This document shows positions 44,249-55,036 of a stretch of DNA of 64,000 bases, one piece after another (within the stretch, counting starts at the first letter, position 1; each line of letters opens with the position of its first letter). A program made the translations under genes and the position numbers. The notes under the pieces were generated by a model. The model searched no databases. It saw only the letters and a program-made list of their open reading frames with translations, and was not told where the DNA came from. Source of the stretch: Stenotrophomonas terrae (GTDB taxonomy: Bacteria; Pseudomonadota; Gammaproteobacteria; Xanthomonadales; Xanthomonadaceae); the NCBI RefSeq assembly GCF_001431465.1, contig NZ_LDJJ01000027.1:1-64000 (forward strand). Reading direction: 5' to 3'.

Positions 44249-47200
44249 ATGAAGCGAATGCTGATCAATGCCACGCAGGCTGAAGAACTGCGCGTGGCCA
44301 TCGTCGACGGGCAGAACCTGTACGACATCGACATCGAACAGCCGTCGAAGGAACAGAAGAAGTCCAACATCTACAAGGGCCGCATCACCCGCCTGGAGCC
44401 GTCGCTCGAGGCCGCCTTTGTCGAGTACGGCGGTGAACGCCATGGCTTTTTGCCGCTGAAGGAAATCTCCCGCGATTACTTCCAGGCGGGCGTGGACCAT
44501 AACAAGGCCACCATCAAGGAACTCCTGCGCGAAGGCCAGGAAATCGTCGTGCAGGTCGATAAGGAAGAACGTGGCAACAAGGGCGCTGCCCTGACCACCT
44601 TCATCTCCCTGGCCGGCCGCTACATGGTGCTGATGCCCAACTCCCCTTCTGCCGGCGGCGTTTCCCGTCGCATCGAAGGTGAAGACCGCGCCGCCCTGAA
44701 GGAAGCGCTGGACAAGCTCAACATCCCCGACGATATGGGCGTGATCATCCGCACCGCCGGCGTCGGCCGCGATGCCGAAGAGCTGCAGTGGGATCTGGAC
44801 TATCTGCTGCAGGTCTGGCGTTCGATCGCCGAAGCCGCACTGACCAAGCCGGCACCGTTCCTGATCTACCAGGAATCCCGCCTGATCGTGCGCGCCCTGC
44901 GCGACTACCTGCGCTCGGACGTCGGCGAGATCCTGGTTGACACCGAAGAGCTGTACGAGACCGCACGCGACTTCATGCAGCAGGTGATGCCGCAGACCCT
45001 GCGCAAGCTCAAGCATTACAAAGATGACATCCCGCTGTTCAACCGCTTCCAGATCGAATCGCAGATCGAGGCGATCTACGAGCGCAACGTGCGCCTGCCG
45101 TCCGGCGGCTCGATCGTGGTTGACCAGACCGAAGCGCTGACCGCCGTCGACGTCAACTCGGCCCGCTCAACCAAGGGCAGCGACATCGAGGACACCGCGT
45201 TCCAGACCAACCTGGAGGCCGCCGAAGAAGTGGCCCGCCAGCTGCGTCTGCGCGACCTGGGCGGCCTGGTGGTCATCGATTTCATCGACATGTCCTCCAG
45301 CAAGCATCAGCGCGAAGTCGAAAACCGCCTGCAGAATGCGCTGAAGTACGACCGCGCCCGCGTTCAGCTGGGCCGCATCTCGCGCTTTGGCCTGATGGAA
45401 ATGAGCCGCCAGCGCCTGCGCCCGAGCCTGGGCGAATCCAGCCAGATCGTCTGCCCGCGTTGTGACGGCCAGGGCCGCATGCGCAGCATCGAGTCGCTGT
45501 CGCTGTCCATCATCCGCGTCGCCGAAGAGCATGCGATGAAGGAGAACACCGGGCAGGTGCTAGTACAGGCACCGGTCGAGATCGCCAACTACCTGCTCAA
45601 CGAGAAGCGGAGCGCACTGCGTGAAATCGAGCAGCGTCACGACGCCCCCATCGTCATCGTTGCCGATGAGCAGCTGCACACCCCGCACTACGAAGTCACG
45701 CGCCTGCGCGACAACGAGCTGGGTGAAGAGTCGAACAAGCCCAGCTACCAGCGCGGCACCCCGCGCAAGTTGCCGGTGCATGCCCTGACCAAGGCACAGC
45801 TGAACATTCCGCCGGCACCAGCCGTGACCCACGTCAAGCACAGCCAGCCGGCACCGGTACGCGAGATCGCCGACGTCGCTCCGGCACCGGCACCGGTTGC
45901 CGCCCCTGTCGCACCCGCCGCTGGCGGCGTGATGGGCTGGCTCAAGCGCGTCTTTGGTGGCGAGCCGGCAAGCAGCGCAGCGCCGGCACAGCCGCAGCGC
46001 CAGGATAGCGGCCGCAACGACCGCAACCAGCGCCGCGACGGCCGCAATGGCCAGCAGGCGCGTGGCGGCAAGGGTGGCAATGGCGGCAATGCCAACGGTA
46101 ATCGCCGTGACGAGCAGCGTCGTGACGAGCGCCGCCAGGGCACCGACAAGCCGCAGCAGCAGGCCCAGCCGCAGGCGCAGAATGGCGCCCAGCAGCAGCC
46201 CAAGCAGCGCAATGAACAGCGCGGCGAGCAGGCCCAGCAGCAGCCCAAGCAGCCGCGCAACAACGAGCAGCAACAGCCGAAGCAGCCCAAGCCGCCGAAG
46301 CAGCCCAAGCCGCAGCAGGACGCCGACAAGCAGGCTCCGCAGCAGAACGCACAGGCCGAAAAGCCCGCGCGTCAGCCGCAGCCGCAGCAGGAAGCCGTTC
46401 GCGCAGTGGCGCCGGTAGCCGCCGCAGCCACCGTTGTTGCCAACGAAGTCGTTGCCAGCACCGAGGCCGTGGCCAAGGAAAACAACCTGGCCGCCGAGAT
46501 CGCCAAGCCGGTGATCGTTGCCGAAGATCAGCCGGCCATGGCCGTGGTGGTTGATGAGAACGGCGTGCCGGTCGCAGGCGAAGATGCTGGCGGCGAAGCC
46601 GGTGGTCGTCGTCGTCGCGGTCGTCGCGGCGGTCGTCGTCGTCGTCGTGGCAATGGTGAAGGTGCCGCCGGTGGCGACAACCTGGGTGGTGACGAGGACG
46701 GTATCGACGGCATCGACGATGCCGATGGTGAAGTCGCCGAAGCCCCGACCAAGGCCACCAGCAGCCAGCCCGAGTTCGAGTTCGATGACGAACCGGCTAC
46801 GGCAGCAGCCCCGTCTCCGGCAGCCTCTCCGGTTGCAGAGGCAAAGCCTGCTGCTCCGGCCGTGGAAGCCAAGCCGGCCGTTGCTGCACCGGTACAGGCC
46901 GTCGCAGCCGTCGCCGCCGTCGCCGCAAGCATCCCGGCCGCTGTGCTCGAGGCGCCTGCACAGGTGTCCGCTCCGATTGCCGCAGCCGTTGCCGAGCCAG
47001 TAGTGGCCAAGACCGAGCAGGCCCCGGCCACTGCTGTCGCTGAAGCCGTTGTCAGCGCGCCGGCAGCGCCGGCGGTTGCAGCCGCTGAAGTGGTTGCTGT
47101 CGAACAGGTAGCTGTCGCTCCCGCTGCCGCTGCGCCAGTAGTGGTTGCTGCACCGGTGGTTGCCGCGCCAGTTGTCGCTGCGCCGGTCGAGGTGACTGCG

Positions 47201-47470
47201 CCTGTCGCAGCGGTCAGCACGCCGGCTCCGGTCGTCGCACCGCAGGCCGAAACCGCCGCTCCGGCAGCACCGCAGAATGGGCAGCTGTTCGCCCAGACCG
47301 TGGTGGCTGAAGAAGCCGTGGCTGAAGAAAGCGTCGAAAAGGCCGTTGCCGAAGCTGTTGTACCGGCACCTGTCGCTGCACCGGCCGCGCCCGCCCAGAG
47401 CGAGCCAACCGTGGCAGCGGTTGAGGCAGAAGCAGAGAAGAAGCAGGACGATCAGCCGCACAACGCCTGA
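44249..47470 (+). CDS. rne: Ribonuclease E
   Basis: 1073-residue endoribonuclease, scaffold of the RNA degradosome. The N-terminal ~530 residues hold the S1 domain, 5'-sensor and DNase I-like catalytic core with Asp motifs [10 protein letters not shown] and VVIDFIDM, then the Zn-link CPRCDGQG. A short amphipathic helix GWLKRVFGG at residues ~564-572 matches the membrane-targeting segment of the E. coli enzyme. The C-terminal half is disordered: Gln/Pro-rich, then an Arg-rich RNA-binding tract ([15 protein letters not shown]) and a long Ala/Val/Pro/Glu-rich tail. Partner-binding microdomains are not recognisable by eye. Confidence 0.95.
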   Translation: MKRMLINATQAEELRVAIVDGQNLYDIDIEQPSKEQKKSNIYKGRITRLEPSLEAAFVEYGGERHGFLPLKEISRDYFQAGVDHNKATIKELLREGQEIVVQVDKEERGNKGAALTTFISLAGRYMVLMPNSPSAGGVSRRIEGEDRAALKEALDKLNIPDDMGVIIRTAGVGRDAEELQWDLDYLLQVWRSIAEAALTKPAPFLIYQESRLIVRALRDYLRSDVGEILVDTEELYETARDFMQQVMPQTLRKLKHYKDDIPLFNRFQIESQIEAIYERNVRLPSGGSIVVDQTEALTAVDVNSARSTKGSDIEDTAFQTNLEAAEEVARQLRLRDLGGLVVIDFIDMSSSKHQREVENRLQNALKYDRARVQLGRISRFGLMEMSRQRLRPSLGESSQIVCPRCDGQGRMRSIESLSLSIIRVAEEHAMKENTGQVLVQAPVEIANYLLNEKRSALREIEQRHDAPIVIVADEQLHTPHYEVTRLRDNELGEESNKPSYQRGTPRKLPVHALTKAQLNIPPAPAVTHVKHSQPAPVREIADVAPAPAPVAAPVAPAAGGVMGWLKRVFGGEPASSAAPAQPQRQDSGRNDRNQRRDGRNGQQARGGKGGNGGNANGNRRDEQRRDERRQGTDKPQQQAQPQAQNGAQQQPKQRNEQRGEQAQQQPKQPRNNEQQQPKQPKPPKQPKPQQDADKQAPQQNAQAEKPARQPQPQQEAVRAVAPVAAAATVVANEVVASTEAVAKENNLAAEIAKPVIVAEDQPAMAVVVDENGVPVAGEDAGGEAGGRRRRGRRGGRRRRRGNGEGAAGGDNLGGDEDGIDGIDDADGEVAEAPTKATSSQPEFEFDDEPATAAAPSPAASPVAEAKPAAPAVEAKPAVAAPVQAVAAVAAVAASIPAAVLEAPAQVSAPIAAAVAEPVVAKTEQAPATAVAEAVVSAPAAPAVAAAEVVAVEQVAVAPAAAAPVVVAAPVVAAPVVAAPVEVTAPVAAVSTPAPVVAPQAETAAPAAPQNGQLFAQTVVAEEAVAEESVEKAVAEAVVPAPVAAPAAPAQSEPTVAAVEAEAEKKQDDQPHNA

Positions 47471-47493
47471 TCAGCCCTTCCCTGCGTGACGAC

Positions 47494-47519
47494 AGAAAGC
47501 GGCCTTCGGGCCGCTTTCT
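47494..47519 (+). terminator. Terminator after rne
   Basis: AGAAAGCGGCC-TTCG-GGCCGCTTTCT followed by GCTTTTCT; 23 bp past the rne stop. Confidence 0.85.
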
Positions 47520-47538
47520 GCTTTTCTGTGGGAACGGA

Positions 47539-47911
47539 ATCAGCGCTCTGGCTTCGGATGCGGCTCCCCGTACCCTTACCTGTAGGAGCGGCGTCAGCCG
47601 CGAAGCTGGCATCGCTCAAACTATTGCTGTCACTGCCATCTGACGATGTACCTGCTCGACTGATGCCACTCTTACATCTGACAATCCATCAGCTTCGCGG
47701 CTGATGCCGCTCCTACAAGAGCGGCCATCATCAGCGCTCTGACTTCGGATGCGGATCCCCGCATACTTGCCTGTGGGAGCGGCGTCAGCCGCGAAGCTGA
47801 CATCGTTCAAACTATCGCTGTCACTGCCATCTGAAGATGTGCCTGATCAGCTGATAGCGCTCCTACATCTGACAATCCATCGGCTTCGCGGCTCACGCCG
47901 CTCCTACATGG
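47539..47911. repeat. Tandem duplication of a 191-bp block bounded by GTAGGAGCGGCG palindromes
   Basis: Copy 1 starts at 47539 and copy 2 at 47730 (ATCAGCGCTCTG). Over 178 bp they align without gaps and with scattered substitutions. Each contains a head GTAGGAGCGGCGTCAGCCGCGAAGC (47582-47606; about 47773-47797) and an inverted partner (47692-47716; about 47883-47907). No gene is visible in 47520-47941. Confidence 0.85.
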
Positions 47912-47941
47912 ATCCCGTTCCTACGTGGGCGCTGAGCGAAC

Positions 47942-47975
47942 AAAAAGAGCGCAACATTGCCGTTGCGCTCTTTTT
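47942..47975. terminator. Bidirectional terminator of the response regulator gene
   Basis: AAAAAGAGCGCAAC-ATTGCC-GTTGCGCTCTTTTT: a 14-bp stem with A and T runs on both sides, 84 bp past the regulator's stop on the minus strand. Confidence 0.85.
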
Positions 47976-48058
47976 GGTGCGCTGCTCAGTCGCAGCGACT
48001 TACCAACCCGACATTTTCATCCTGCACAGAGCTGCAGTTGCAGCCCGCTGCGACTGAC

Positions 48059-48706
48059 TCAGATTGCCCGGGTCGGGTCGCCGACGCCGTACTGCGCGGC
48101 AAGCCGGGCCAAGGCGATGTTGTCCTGCACGCCCAGTTTCTGGAACAACCGCGCCTTGTGCGTATTGACCGTCTTGGCACTCAGGCTCAAGCGGCGCGCA
48201 ATTTCTTCCTGACGGTGCCCCTGGATCAGCAGCAGCGCTACTTCCAGCTCGCGCGGCGAAAGCAGGTCGAACGGCGACGCACCACCCTCGAGATTGGACA
48301 GCGCAAGGTTCTGCGCGATGCTGGTGGCCAGGTAACGCTTGCCGATGGCAACGTCGTGGATGGCACGGATCAACTCCTTGGAGTCACCGCCCTTGCCGAC
48401 ATAGCCGGAGGCGCCAGCCTCAAGCAGACGTTTGGGCATCGGCCCATCTTCCAGCACGGACACAATGATCACCCGGGTGCCGTGATCGCCTTTGACGATC
48501 CGCTCGGTGATTTCCAACCCGCTCAGGCCGGGCAGGTGCAGATCGCAGAGGACAACGTCCGGTTTCAGGCGCCGGATCTGCGGCAGCGCGATGTCGCCGC
48601 TATCCGCTTCGCCGATGACTTCAATCCCGGTTTGCCCCGAAAGAATCATCCGAATGCCCGTGCGTACTAGCGCGTGGTCATCGATAAGAAAAACACTGAT
48701 GGTCAT
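48059..48706 (-). CDS. GacA/UvrY-type NarL-family response regulator
   Basis: 215 residues from ATG 48706 with a GCGAGGAA site. The receiver domain has the DD pair (D9, D10), phosphoacceptor Asp55 (VVLCDLHLPG) and K in the VGKGG loop; the C-terminal LuxR-type HTH is LSPRELEVALLLIQG ... SAKTVNTHKARLFQKLG. Architecture and wording match GacA/UvrY. The usual neighbour uvrC is not next to it, and no sensor kinase adjoins, so the partner is unknown. Confidence 0.88.
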   Translation of the reverse strand: MTISVFLIDDHALVRTGIRMILSGQTGIEVIGEADSGDIALPQIRRLKPDVVLCDLHLPGLSGLEITERIVKGDHGTRVIIVSVLEDGPMPKRLLEAGASGYVGKGGDSKELIRAIHDVAIGKRYLATSIAQNLALSNLEGGASPFDLLSPRELEVALLLIQGHRQEEIARRLSLSAKTVNTHKARLFQKLGVQDNIALARLAAQYGVGDPTRAI

Positions 48707-48946
48707 GAAGGATTCCTCGCGGCGAGGTGACAGTTGAAGCCTTGGGCGCGGCAAAATCCGAGCATGCGAGGCGACGGCCCTCCCCGTCCCCTCATGGCAA
48801 GGCCATGCGTATTATCAAGCAGAAGTGGCCCAACTGGGCTCTATCGGACACCCACTCGCAGGAAATGTGTCTGTAGTTTTAAGCATCAGGATGATGCGGT
48901 TTATGCGCCTGCGGCTGGCGAGTTCACTATGCCGTCCCAACCCATA

Positions 48947-48974
48947 CTGTATCCATCAGGTCAATTCGTCCAAT
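48947..48974 (-). promoter_or_regulatory. Candidate promoter of the response regulator
   Basis: On the minus strand TTGGAC (48974-48969), a 16-bp spacer and TACAGT (48952-48947). It would give a leader of about 235 nt. Nothing else is recognisable in the 316-bp gap 48707-49022. Confidence 0.35.
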
Positions 48975-49022
48975 GACTTAGGACTTCTCTTACCTTTTGG
49001 ACAATCCCCCTTGCAACACGTT

Positions 49023-49712
49023 TTATGGCGCAGGCAGCGACCAGCGGCGGCGGAACATCAGCATGTATACGCCTGTGACCCAGATCATTGCAGCACACCA
49101 GCCGCCCAGGATATCCGAGGGGTAATGCACCCCCAGGTAGACCCGCGACAACCCTACCGAGACGACAAAACCGCTGACCAAGGCCAGCACCGGCCACCGC
49201 CAGCGTGTGCGCCAGGTCAAGAAAACCAGGGTCAGCGCCAGCGTCATCGAGCCCATGGCATGGCCGCTGGGAAAGCTGAAGGTGCTTTCCGGCGCAATCG
49301 ACTCCCATAGGCTGGGGCGCTCCCGCTGGAAAATCTGCTTGCTGCCCAGGTTCAACAATGCCGAGCCAATGAATGCCGTCGCTGCGAATGCCGCCTTGCG
49401 CCAACGCCGGCGCAGCAGCAGTACCGCCACGATCACGACATCCAACGGGATGACGCCCCACTGGTAGCCGAGCTTGGACATCAGCACAAAGAACGCGTTC
49501 AGCCCGGGCGATGCCATTGCATGCATGCGCAGCAGCAAGGCCGCGTCGAAGTGGAACGCCTCGGCCTCGTGGATATCGTCGGCCAAGGCCACGAAGCCCG
49601 CGAGCGGCAGCAGCACGCCGATGAACAGCACCACCAGCCGCCACGCATTGTGGGCGAGCCAACGGCGCAGGCCGGCTGCTTCGCTCCGGGAATCAACCGG
49701 AGCTTCGTGCAT
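49023..49712 (-). CDS. PAP2-family membrane phosphatase
   Basis: 229 residues from the ATG at 49712, overlapping the ispG 3' end by 20 bp; two earlier in-frame ATGs lie deeper inside ispG. About six membrane helices carry the three PAP2 motifs: [13 protein letters not shown], and [12 protein letters not shown]. Such enzymes remove phosphate from lipid substrates (phosphatidate, undecaprenyl pyrophosphate or phosphatidylglycerophosphate). A link with IspG, which feeds undecaprenyl synthesis, is suggestive only. Confidence 0.88.
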   Translation of the reverse strand: MHEAPVDSRSEAAGLRRWLAHNAWRLVVLFIGVLLPLAGFVALADDIHEAEAFHFDAALLLRMHAMASPGLNAFFVLMSKLGYQWGVIPLDVVIVAVLLLRRRWRKAAFAATAFIGSALLNLGSKQIFQRERPSLWESIAPESTFSFPSGHAMGSMTLALTLVFLTWRTRWRWPVLALVSGFVVSVGLSRVYLGVHYPSDILGGWCAAMIWVTGVYMLMFRRRWSLPAP

Positions 49713-50958
49713 ACCGGGTCTCGACGTAGTCATCGATGAGCGCGACAAACTCGTGCGCGATGTTCTCGCCACGCAGGGTCACCTTCTTTTCGCCATCGAC
49801 GAAGACCGGCGCGGCCGGCGTCTCACCGGTACCCGGCAGGGAAATGCCGATATTGGCGTGACGCGACTCACCCGGGCCGTTGACGATGCAGCCCATCACC
49901 GCCAGGGTCATGTTTTCCGCACCCGGGTGGCTGATGCGCCATACCGGCATCTTTTCGCGCACATGGTTCTGCACCACCTTGGCCAGCTCCTGGAAGAACT
50001 CGGAGGTGGTACGACCGCAGCCCGGGCAGGCGGTGACCATCGGCGTAAAGGCGCGCTGACCGGTGGTCTGCAGCAACTCCTGGGCGACGATGACTTCCTG
50101 CGTACGCGACTGTCCCGGCTCGGGCGTCAGCGAAATGCGGATGGTGTCGCCGATGCCCTCCTGCAACAGCACCGCCAAGGCCGCCGACGAGGCGACGATG
50201 CCCTTGCTGCCGATACCCGCCTCGGTCAGGCCCAGGTGCAGGGCGAAGTCCGAACGCTGCGCCAGATCGCGGTAGACGGCAATCAATTCCTGCACGCCAC
50301 TGACCTTGGCCGACAGCACGATGCGATCGCGCGGCAGGCCCAGCTCAACCGCGGTCTGCGCCGAATCCAGCGCCGAGCGGATCAGGGCTTCGCGCAATAC
50401 CCGGCCAGCATCCCAAGGCTGGGCGCGCAAGCTGTTTTCATCCATCAGCCTGGCCGCCAGTGCCTGGTCCAACGAGCCCCAGTTGGCGCCAATGCGCACC
50501 GGCTTGTCGTACTTGATGGCGAACTCGATCAGCTGGGCGAACTGGGTGTCCTTCTTCTTGCCGAAGCCGACATTGCCCGGATTGATGCGGTACTTGGCCA
50601 GTGCTTCAGCGCAGGCCGGCTCACCGGTCAGCAACTGATGGCCGTTGTAATGGAAGTCGCCGATCAGCGGTACATCGATACCCATCATCGCCAGCTTCTC
50701 GACGATGCGCGGGATGGCCGCGGCCGATTCGGGGTTGTTGACGGTCAGCCGCACCATCTCCGAACCTGCGCGCCACAGCTCAGCCACCTGCTTGACGCTG
50801 GCAGCCACATCGGCGGTGTCGGTATTGGTCATCGACTGCACGACCACGGGGTTTCCTCCGCCCACCTTGACGCCGCCGATGGCGACGGACTGGGTGATAC
50901 GGCGGGGCCACGCGGTAGCGTCGGTGGGCGGTGTTGGGCGGGTCACGGCGTCATGCAT
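49693..50958 (-). CDS. ispG: 4-hydroxy-3-methylbut-2-enyl diphosphate synthase
   Basis: Iron-sulfur enzyme of the MEP isoprenoid pathway that converts MEcPP to HMBPP. 421 residues, the longer form with an insertion typical of some proteobacteria. Cluster cysteines lie in TACPGCGRT and [11 protein letters not shown]; the N-terminal barrel has [12 protein letters not shown]. In E. coli ispG lies between rodZ and hisS, but here it is 40 kb away from the rodZ-like gene and followed by the PAP2 gene. Confidence 0.96.
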   Translation of the reverse strand: MHDAVTRPTPPTDATAWPRRITQSVAIGGVKVGGGNPVVVQSMTNTDTADVAASVKQVAELWRAGSEMVRLTVNNPESAAAIPRIVEKLAMMGIDVPLIGDFHYNGHQLLTGEPACAEALAKYRINPGNVGFGKKKDTQFAQLIEFAIKYDKPVRIGANWGSLDQALAARLMDENSLRAQPWDAGRVLREALIRSALDSAQTAVELGLPRDRIVLSAKVSGVQELIAVYRDLAQRSDFALHLGLTEAGIGSKGIVASSAALAVLLQEGIGDTIRISLTPEPGQSRTQEVIVAQELLQTTGQRAFTPMVTACPGCGRTTSEFFQELAKVVQNHVREKMPVWRISHPGAENMTLAVMGCIVNGPGESRHANIGISLPGTGETPAAPVFVDGEKKVTLRGENIAHEFVALIDDYVETRYARSSG

Positions 50959-51039
50959 GGCCCATTTTAGCGCGCCAACCGCCCCAAGGCATGAACCTTG
51001 GATTGCGTTGTAGCCACCACGACAGCATACGATTGCGCC

Positions 51040-52266
51040 ATGGAAACCCGAGACACCTCTTTTCTGCGCACGCTGTGCAGCCTGCGCTGGCTGGCCACCG
51101 CCGGCCAGGCCGCCACCATCCTAGTCGCCACCTGGCTGCTGGGGCTGGATCTACCGCAGGAACCCTTGTGGGCCGGCGTGGCGGTCTTGGCCCTGTTCAA
51201 CCTCTATGTGCAGCTGCGCGTGCACGACAGCGACCCGGCACCGGTTACCGCCTTCGGCCACATCCTGGTCGATGTGACCGTGCTGACCTGGATGGTGGGC
51301 TGGAGCGGCGGCATCGCCAATCCGTTTGGCTCGCTGTTCCTGATCCTGATCGCGTTGGCCGCGCTGGCCCTGCCCTTGCGCTGGACCCATGCGGTCGCGG
51401 CGGCCTGCGTCGGCGGTTACGCGTTGAGCGCGGTATTCGGGCTGCCGCTCAAGGGTGGTTACTTCGACACGATGAGCCTGCATCTGTGGGGCGCGGCGGC
51501 CAATTTCCTGTTGTCCAGCGTGGTGGTACTGGTGTTCTCCACGCGCCTGGCGGCCGCCCTGCGCGAGCGCGAGAACCAGCTGGCGATGCTGCGCGAGCGT
51601 TTCGTCCGCAACGAGGGCATTGTCGCCCTGGCCACGCATGCGGCCTCCGTCGCGCACGAACTCAACACCCCGTTGGCGACCATGACCCTGCTCACCGACG
51701 ACATCGTCGAGCAAGGTGCCGCCACCCCGGAAATGCGTGACGACCTGGAAACCCTGCGCGAACTGCTGGTCCAATGCCGCGAAAAGGTGCTGGCACTGGC
51801 CGCACCGGCCGAAGGCGCCGGCAGCCGTGCACCGGTATCCATCGCCAGCGTGCTCGAACAATGGCGGCTGGTGCGCCCGACGATCCAATTGCGACGCAAC
51901 CCGGATGCCCCGCTGCAACTCAAACTGGACCCCGGCATTGGTCATCTGCTGCAGGTATTGCTGAACAACGCCGCCGATGCCGGCGAACACGCTGGCCGCG
52001 CGCAGATCGACCTGGACCTGCGCATCCACGAAGGTCAGCTGTACGGCGAAGTGCGTGATTACGGCCCGGGTTTCAACGCCAATGATGCGGCGCTGCCAGG
52101 CACGATGTTCAACAGCGGCAAAAGCAACGGCATGGGTGTCGGCCTGGCCCTGTCGCATGCCACCATTGAACGTCTGCACGGCGAACTGTGGATGCGTCCG
52201 GCCGAAGGCCAGGGAGCACGTGTCGGCTTTCGCCTGCCGTTGAACAACATCGAGGTAAGTCCATGA
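51040..52266 (+). CDS. RegB/PrrB-type redox sensor histidine kinase
   Basis: 408 residues from ATG 51040: about six membrane helices (residues ~25-175), an H-box with His206 ([15 protein letters not shown], close to the RegB HELGTPLATI) and a C-terminal HATPase (N box [13 protein letters not shown] boxes YGPGF and GMGVGLAL). Cys246 in VQCREKV corresponds to the redox-active cysteine of RegB. RegB relays respiratory redox state to RegA. The stop overlaps the regulator's ATG (ATGA). Confidence 0.9.
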   Translation: METRDTSFLRTLCSLRWLATAGQAATILVATWLLGLDLPQEPLWAGVAVLALFNLYVQLRVHDSDPAPVTAFGHILVDVTVLTWMVGWSGGIANPFGSLFLILIALAALALPLRWTHAVAAACVGGYALSAVFGLPLKGGYFDTMSLHLWGAAANFLLSSVVVLVFSTRLAAALRERENQLAMLRERFVRNEGIVALATHAASVAHELNTPLATMTLLTDDIVEQGAATPEMRDDLETLRELLVQCREKVLALAAPAEGAGSRAPVSIASVLEQWRLVRPTIQLRRNPDAPLQLKLDPGIGHLLQVLLNNAADAGEHAGRAQIDLDLRIHEGQLYGEVRDYGPGFNANDAALPGTMFNSGKSNGMGVGLALSHATIERLHGELWMRPAEGQGARVGFRLPLNNIEVSP

Positions 52267-52829
52267 ATGCTCCCGCCACCCATGGCCTGCTGGTCGACGA
52301 CGACCCGCTCTACCTGCGCACCCTGCAGCGCACGCTGGCCCGCCGTGGCATCGAAGCGATCACCGCCACCGATACCGGCAGCGCCCTGCAGCTGGCCACG
52401 CAGAAGCCGCCGGCATTCGCGCTGATCGACCTCAAGCTGGGCAGCGAATCCGGCCTGACCCTGATCCAGCCGCTGCGCGAACTGCGCCAGGACATGCGCA
52501 TCCTGCTGGTCACCGGCTATGCCTCCATTGCCACGGCAGTGGAAGCGATCAAGCTGGGCGCCGATGACTACCTGCCTAAGCCGGCGACGGTACAGATGAT
52601 CCTGCGCGCGCTCGGCGAGGAAGACGATGCCGGCGAGGAACCCGAAGAGATCGAACCGCCGGATGCGATGACCCCGATCAGCCGCCTGCAATGGGAGCAT
52701 ATCCAGCAGGCACTGCATGAGACCGGCGGCAATGTATCGGCTGCGGCGCGTCTGTTGGGCATGCACCGGCGCTCACTGCAGCGCAAGCTGACCAAGCGAC
52801 CCAGCCCGGAACGGGATCCGAACAGGTAA
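52263..52829 (+). CDS. RegA/PrrA-type response regulator
   Basis: 188 residues. Receiver domain with acidic triad DDD (12-14), phosphoacceptor Asp56 (FALIDLKLG), then a Pro/Glu linker and a Fis-type helix-turn-helix (AARLLGMHRRSLQRKLTKR) nearly identical to the RegA/PrrA/ActR signature. RegA homologues control respiratory, carbon and nitrogen genes. Start overlaps regB by 4 bp. Confidence 0.92.
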   Translation: MNAPATHGLLVDDDPLYLRTLQRTLARRGIEAITATDTGSALQLATQKPPAFALIDLKLGSESGLTLIQPLRELRQDMRILLVTGYASIATAVEAIKLGADDYLPKPATVQMILRALGEEDDAGEEPEEIEPPDAMTPISRLQWEHIQQALHETGGNVSAAARLLGMHRRSLQRKLTKRPSPERDPNR

Positions 52830-52840
52830 CCCGACTTTCT

Positions 52841-52970
52841 GTAGTGCCGAGCCATGCTCGGCAGGGGCCTTCACCCGCAATGCGAAGGGCGTACCTCTCC
52901 CCAACCCTCCCCTTGCCTGCGGCAAAGGGAGGGGGCAGATCAAGGTCGCTCTCCCGCCTGCGAGGGGGCA
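52841..52970. repeat. SMAG palindrome and CCCTCCCC-type inverted repeat
   Basis: GTAGTGCCGAGCCATGCTCGGCA at 52841-52863, just after the regulator's stop, followed by CTCTCCCCAACCCTCCCCTTGC-CTGCGGCAAAGGGAGGGG (about 52895-52934). Same families as at 0-0.2 and 15.7 kb. Confidence 0.75.
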
Positions 52971-52973
52971 AAG

Positions 52974-53001
52974 AAAAGCCGCGCATTTCTGCGCGGCTTT
53001 G
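52974..53001. terminator. Terminator between regA-like and pgi
   Basis: AAAGCCGCGC-ATTTCT-GCGCGGCTTT; usable in both directions, serving the end of the pan-pgi operon on the minus strand. Confidence 0.78.
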
Positions 53002-53044
53002 TTGGAACGACAATCTGTTGTCTGCGTAAAACAACAACCCGCTC

Positions 53045-54556
53045 TCAGCGCAGCCGTGCCAGCAACTCGCGCGTCATCGGGTCGGCAATTTCCACCGTCT
53101 CACCCTGCAAGGCCGGCAGCAACTGGCTGGCCAACTGCTTGCCCAGCTCGACGCCAAACTGATCGAAGGCGTTGATGTCCCAGATCAGCGACTGCACATA
53201 CACCGCATGCTCGTACATCGCGATCAGGGCACCCAGCGACTGCGGGGTTAGCGCGTCCAGCAAAATCATCGTGCTGGGACGGCCCCCCGGGTACTGGCGG
53301 TGCGGATCTTCGCTGTCCTGGCCGTTGGCCAAGGCTTCGGTCTGCGCCAGCAGGTTGGCCAGCAAGGCCTGGTGGTTGATTTCGTAAGGGTCGTCATTGC
53401 GCACGCAGCCGATGAAGTCGGCCGGCACGATGCTGGTGCCCTGGTGCAGGGCCTGGAAGAAGCTGTGCTGCACGTCCGTGCCCGCACCACCCCACCACAC
53501 CGGGACCGTGTCGCCATCGACCGGGCTGCCGTCGCATTTGACCCGCTTACCCAGGCTCTCCATCACCAGCTGCTGCAGGTAGGCCGGCAACAAGGCCATG
53601 CGCTGGTCATAGGTCATCACCGCATGCGTGGCATAACCCAGCACGTTGCGGTTCCAGATGTCGGTCAGTGCGTGCAGCACCGGCAGGTTTTCCGCCAAGG
53701 GTGCACTGGCCGCATGCGCGTCCATCTGCGCGGCACCTTCCAGCAACTGGCCGAAACGCTCAAAGCCAATCGCCAAGGCAATCGGGAAGCCTACCGCCGA
53801 CCACAGCGAGTAACGGCCACCTACCCAATCCCACATCGGCAGCACGCGCTCGGCGGCGATGTCGAAGGCCTTGGCGGCGCGCTCGGGATTGGCACTGACT
53901 GCGTACAGGCGTTCGCTACCACCCAGCCAATCGCAGAGGATGCGGCCATTGAGCAGAGTTTCCTGGGTGCCGAAGGTCTTGGAGATCAGGATGCCGGCAG
54001 TGGTTGCCGGGTCCAGCGTCGCCAAGGTGCGCTGCATGGCTGCGCCGTCGACATTGGAAACGAAATGCACGCGGAAACGCGCACCTGCCGCCGGGCGCAG
54101 GGCGTCAGCGACAAGACGCGGACCAAGGTCCGAACCACCAATGCCGACACTGACGATATCAGTGACATTGCTGGCTTCCAGCGTCTTGATCAAGCCGCCC
54201 ATCTGCGCCTGCACCGCCGTTGCTTCGGCGTGCGCGGCCAGCGCAACCGGAGCGTCGCTGGCATTGCCGCGCAGCGCACTGTGCAGCACCGAGCGATCTT
54301 CGGTGAGGTTGATTTTCTGGCCAGCGAACAGGCGCTGGAAACCGCCGGCGACATCGCGCGCGGCGGCCAGTTCCAGCAAGGCATCCAGGGCCGCGCGGTC
54401 GTATTTCTGCCGCGCGAAGTTCACGTACAACGGACCGACTTTCAGCGCCATGCGCTGCACCCGGTCAGGCTCTGCGGCCATCAGCGAGGGAATGCCTGTG
54501 CCCTGCAAACGCTGGGCGTGGGCGTGCAAAACGTCGAATCCGTTGTTGGTGATCAT
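53045..54556 (-). CDS. pgi: Glucose-6-phosphate isomerase
   Basis: Interconverts glucose-6-P and fructose-6-P. 503 residues, with [14 protein letters not shown] near residue 134, the [11 protein letters not shown] segment, and [19 protein letters not shown] around 247-265. Its ATG overlaps the panD stop (ATGA). Attachment of pgi to the pantothenate operon is characteristic of this bacterial group. Confidence 0.96.
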   Translation of the reverse strand: MITNNGFDVLHAHAQRLQGTGIPSLMAAEPDRVQRMALKVGPLYVNFARQKYDRAALDALLELAAARDVAGGFQRLFAGQKINLTEDRSVLHSALRGNASDAPVALAAHAEATAVQAQMGGLIKTLEASNVTDIVSVGIGGSDLGPRLVADALRPAAGARFRVHFVSNVDGAAMQRTLATLDPATTAGILISKTFGTQETLLNGRILCDWLGGSERLYAVSANPERAAKAFDIAAERVLPMWDWVGGRYSLWSAVGFPIALAIGFERFGQLLEGAAQMDAHAASAPLAENLPVLHALTDIWNRNVLGYATHAVMTYDQRMALLPAYLQQLVMESLGKRVKCDGSPVDGDTVPVWWGGAGTDVQHSFFQALHQGTSIVPADFIGCVRNDDPYEINHQALLANLLAQTEALANGQDSEDPHRQYPGGRPSTMILLDALTPQSLGALIAMYEHAVYVQSLIWDINAFDQFGVELGKQLASQLLPALQGETVEIADPMTRELLARLR

Positions 54557-54933
54557 GCGGCCTGTGTGGGGATGCTGTCGTTGGTGTGGGAAATGCGGTT
54601 GTCGCCGTCAACATAGACGAGCTTGGGCTTGAAGCTGTCCGCCTCGGCTTCGCTCATGCTGGCGAAGGCAGCGATGATGATGATGTCGCCCACCTGCACG
54701 TGGCGCGCGGCGCCGCCGTTGAGCGAGATCACGCCGCTGCCGGCTTCTGCCCGCAGTGCATAGGTGGTGAAACGGGCACCGTTGGTCACGTCCCAGATAT
54801 GTACCTGTTCAAACTCGCGGATGCCGGTCGCCTGCAACAGGTTGTCGTCGATCGCGATGGAGCCTTCGTAGTTCAGCTCCGAATGGGTGACGGTGGCGCG
54901 GTGAATCTTGGTCTTGAGCAGGGAGAGTTGCAT
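54553..54933 (-). CDS. panD: Aspartate 1-alpha-decarboxylase
   Basis: Pyruvoyl enzyme making beta-alanine for pantothenate. 126 residues from ATG 54933 ([16 protein letters not shown]); longer upstream reading is spurious. The self-cleavage site is Gly24-Ser25 in NYEGSIAID, whose Ser becomes the pyruvoyl group. 180 bp separate it from panC, with an inverted repeat in the gap. Confidence 0.96.
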   Translation of the reverse strand: MQLSLLKTKIHRATVTHSELNYEGSIAIDDNLLQATGIREFEQVHIWDVTNGARFTTYALRAEAGSGVISLNGGAARHVQVGDIIIIAAFASMSEAEADSFKPKLVYVDGDNRISHTNDSIPTQAA

Positions 54934-55036
54934 GACAATGCCGAAACTGCGTGAGAAAGAGCGCAGTCTAGCACCGCTGCGAGGCCCTGCCCGCACTGCA
55001 ACATGACCTATCCGGCGGCCGTTCCGCACAGACAAC

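Noticed and set aside
43838..45016. N-terminal extension of RluC reaching over 390 codons upstream
   Set aside because: The extension runs through the rne leader and the antisense of rne; the conserved RluC start with its S4 domain begins just after ATG 43837.
45560..47461. 633-codon minus-strand frame opposite the rne C-terminal half
   Set aside because: It mirrors the low-complexity tail of rne (Ala/Pro/Gln codons read as Gly/Arg/Cys/Leu), with no ribosome binding site or conserved motif.
47471..48058. Possible insertion-sequence remnant between rne and the response regulator
   Set aside because: No transposase fragment or target-site duplication is visible; the content is explained by duplicated REP doublets and terminators.
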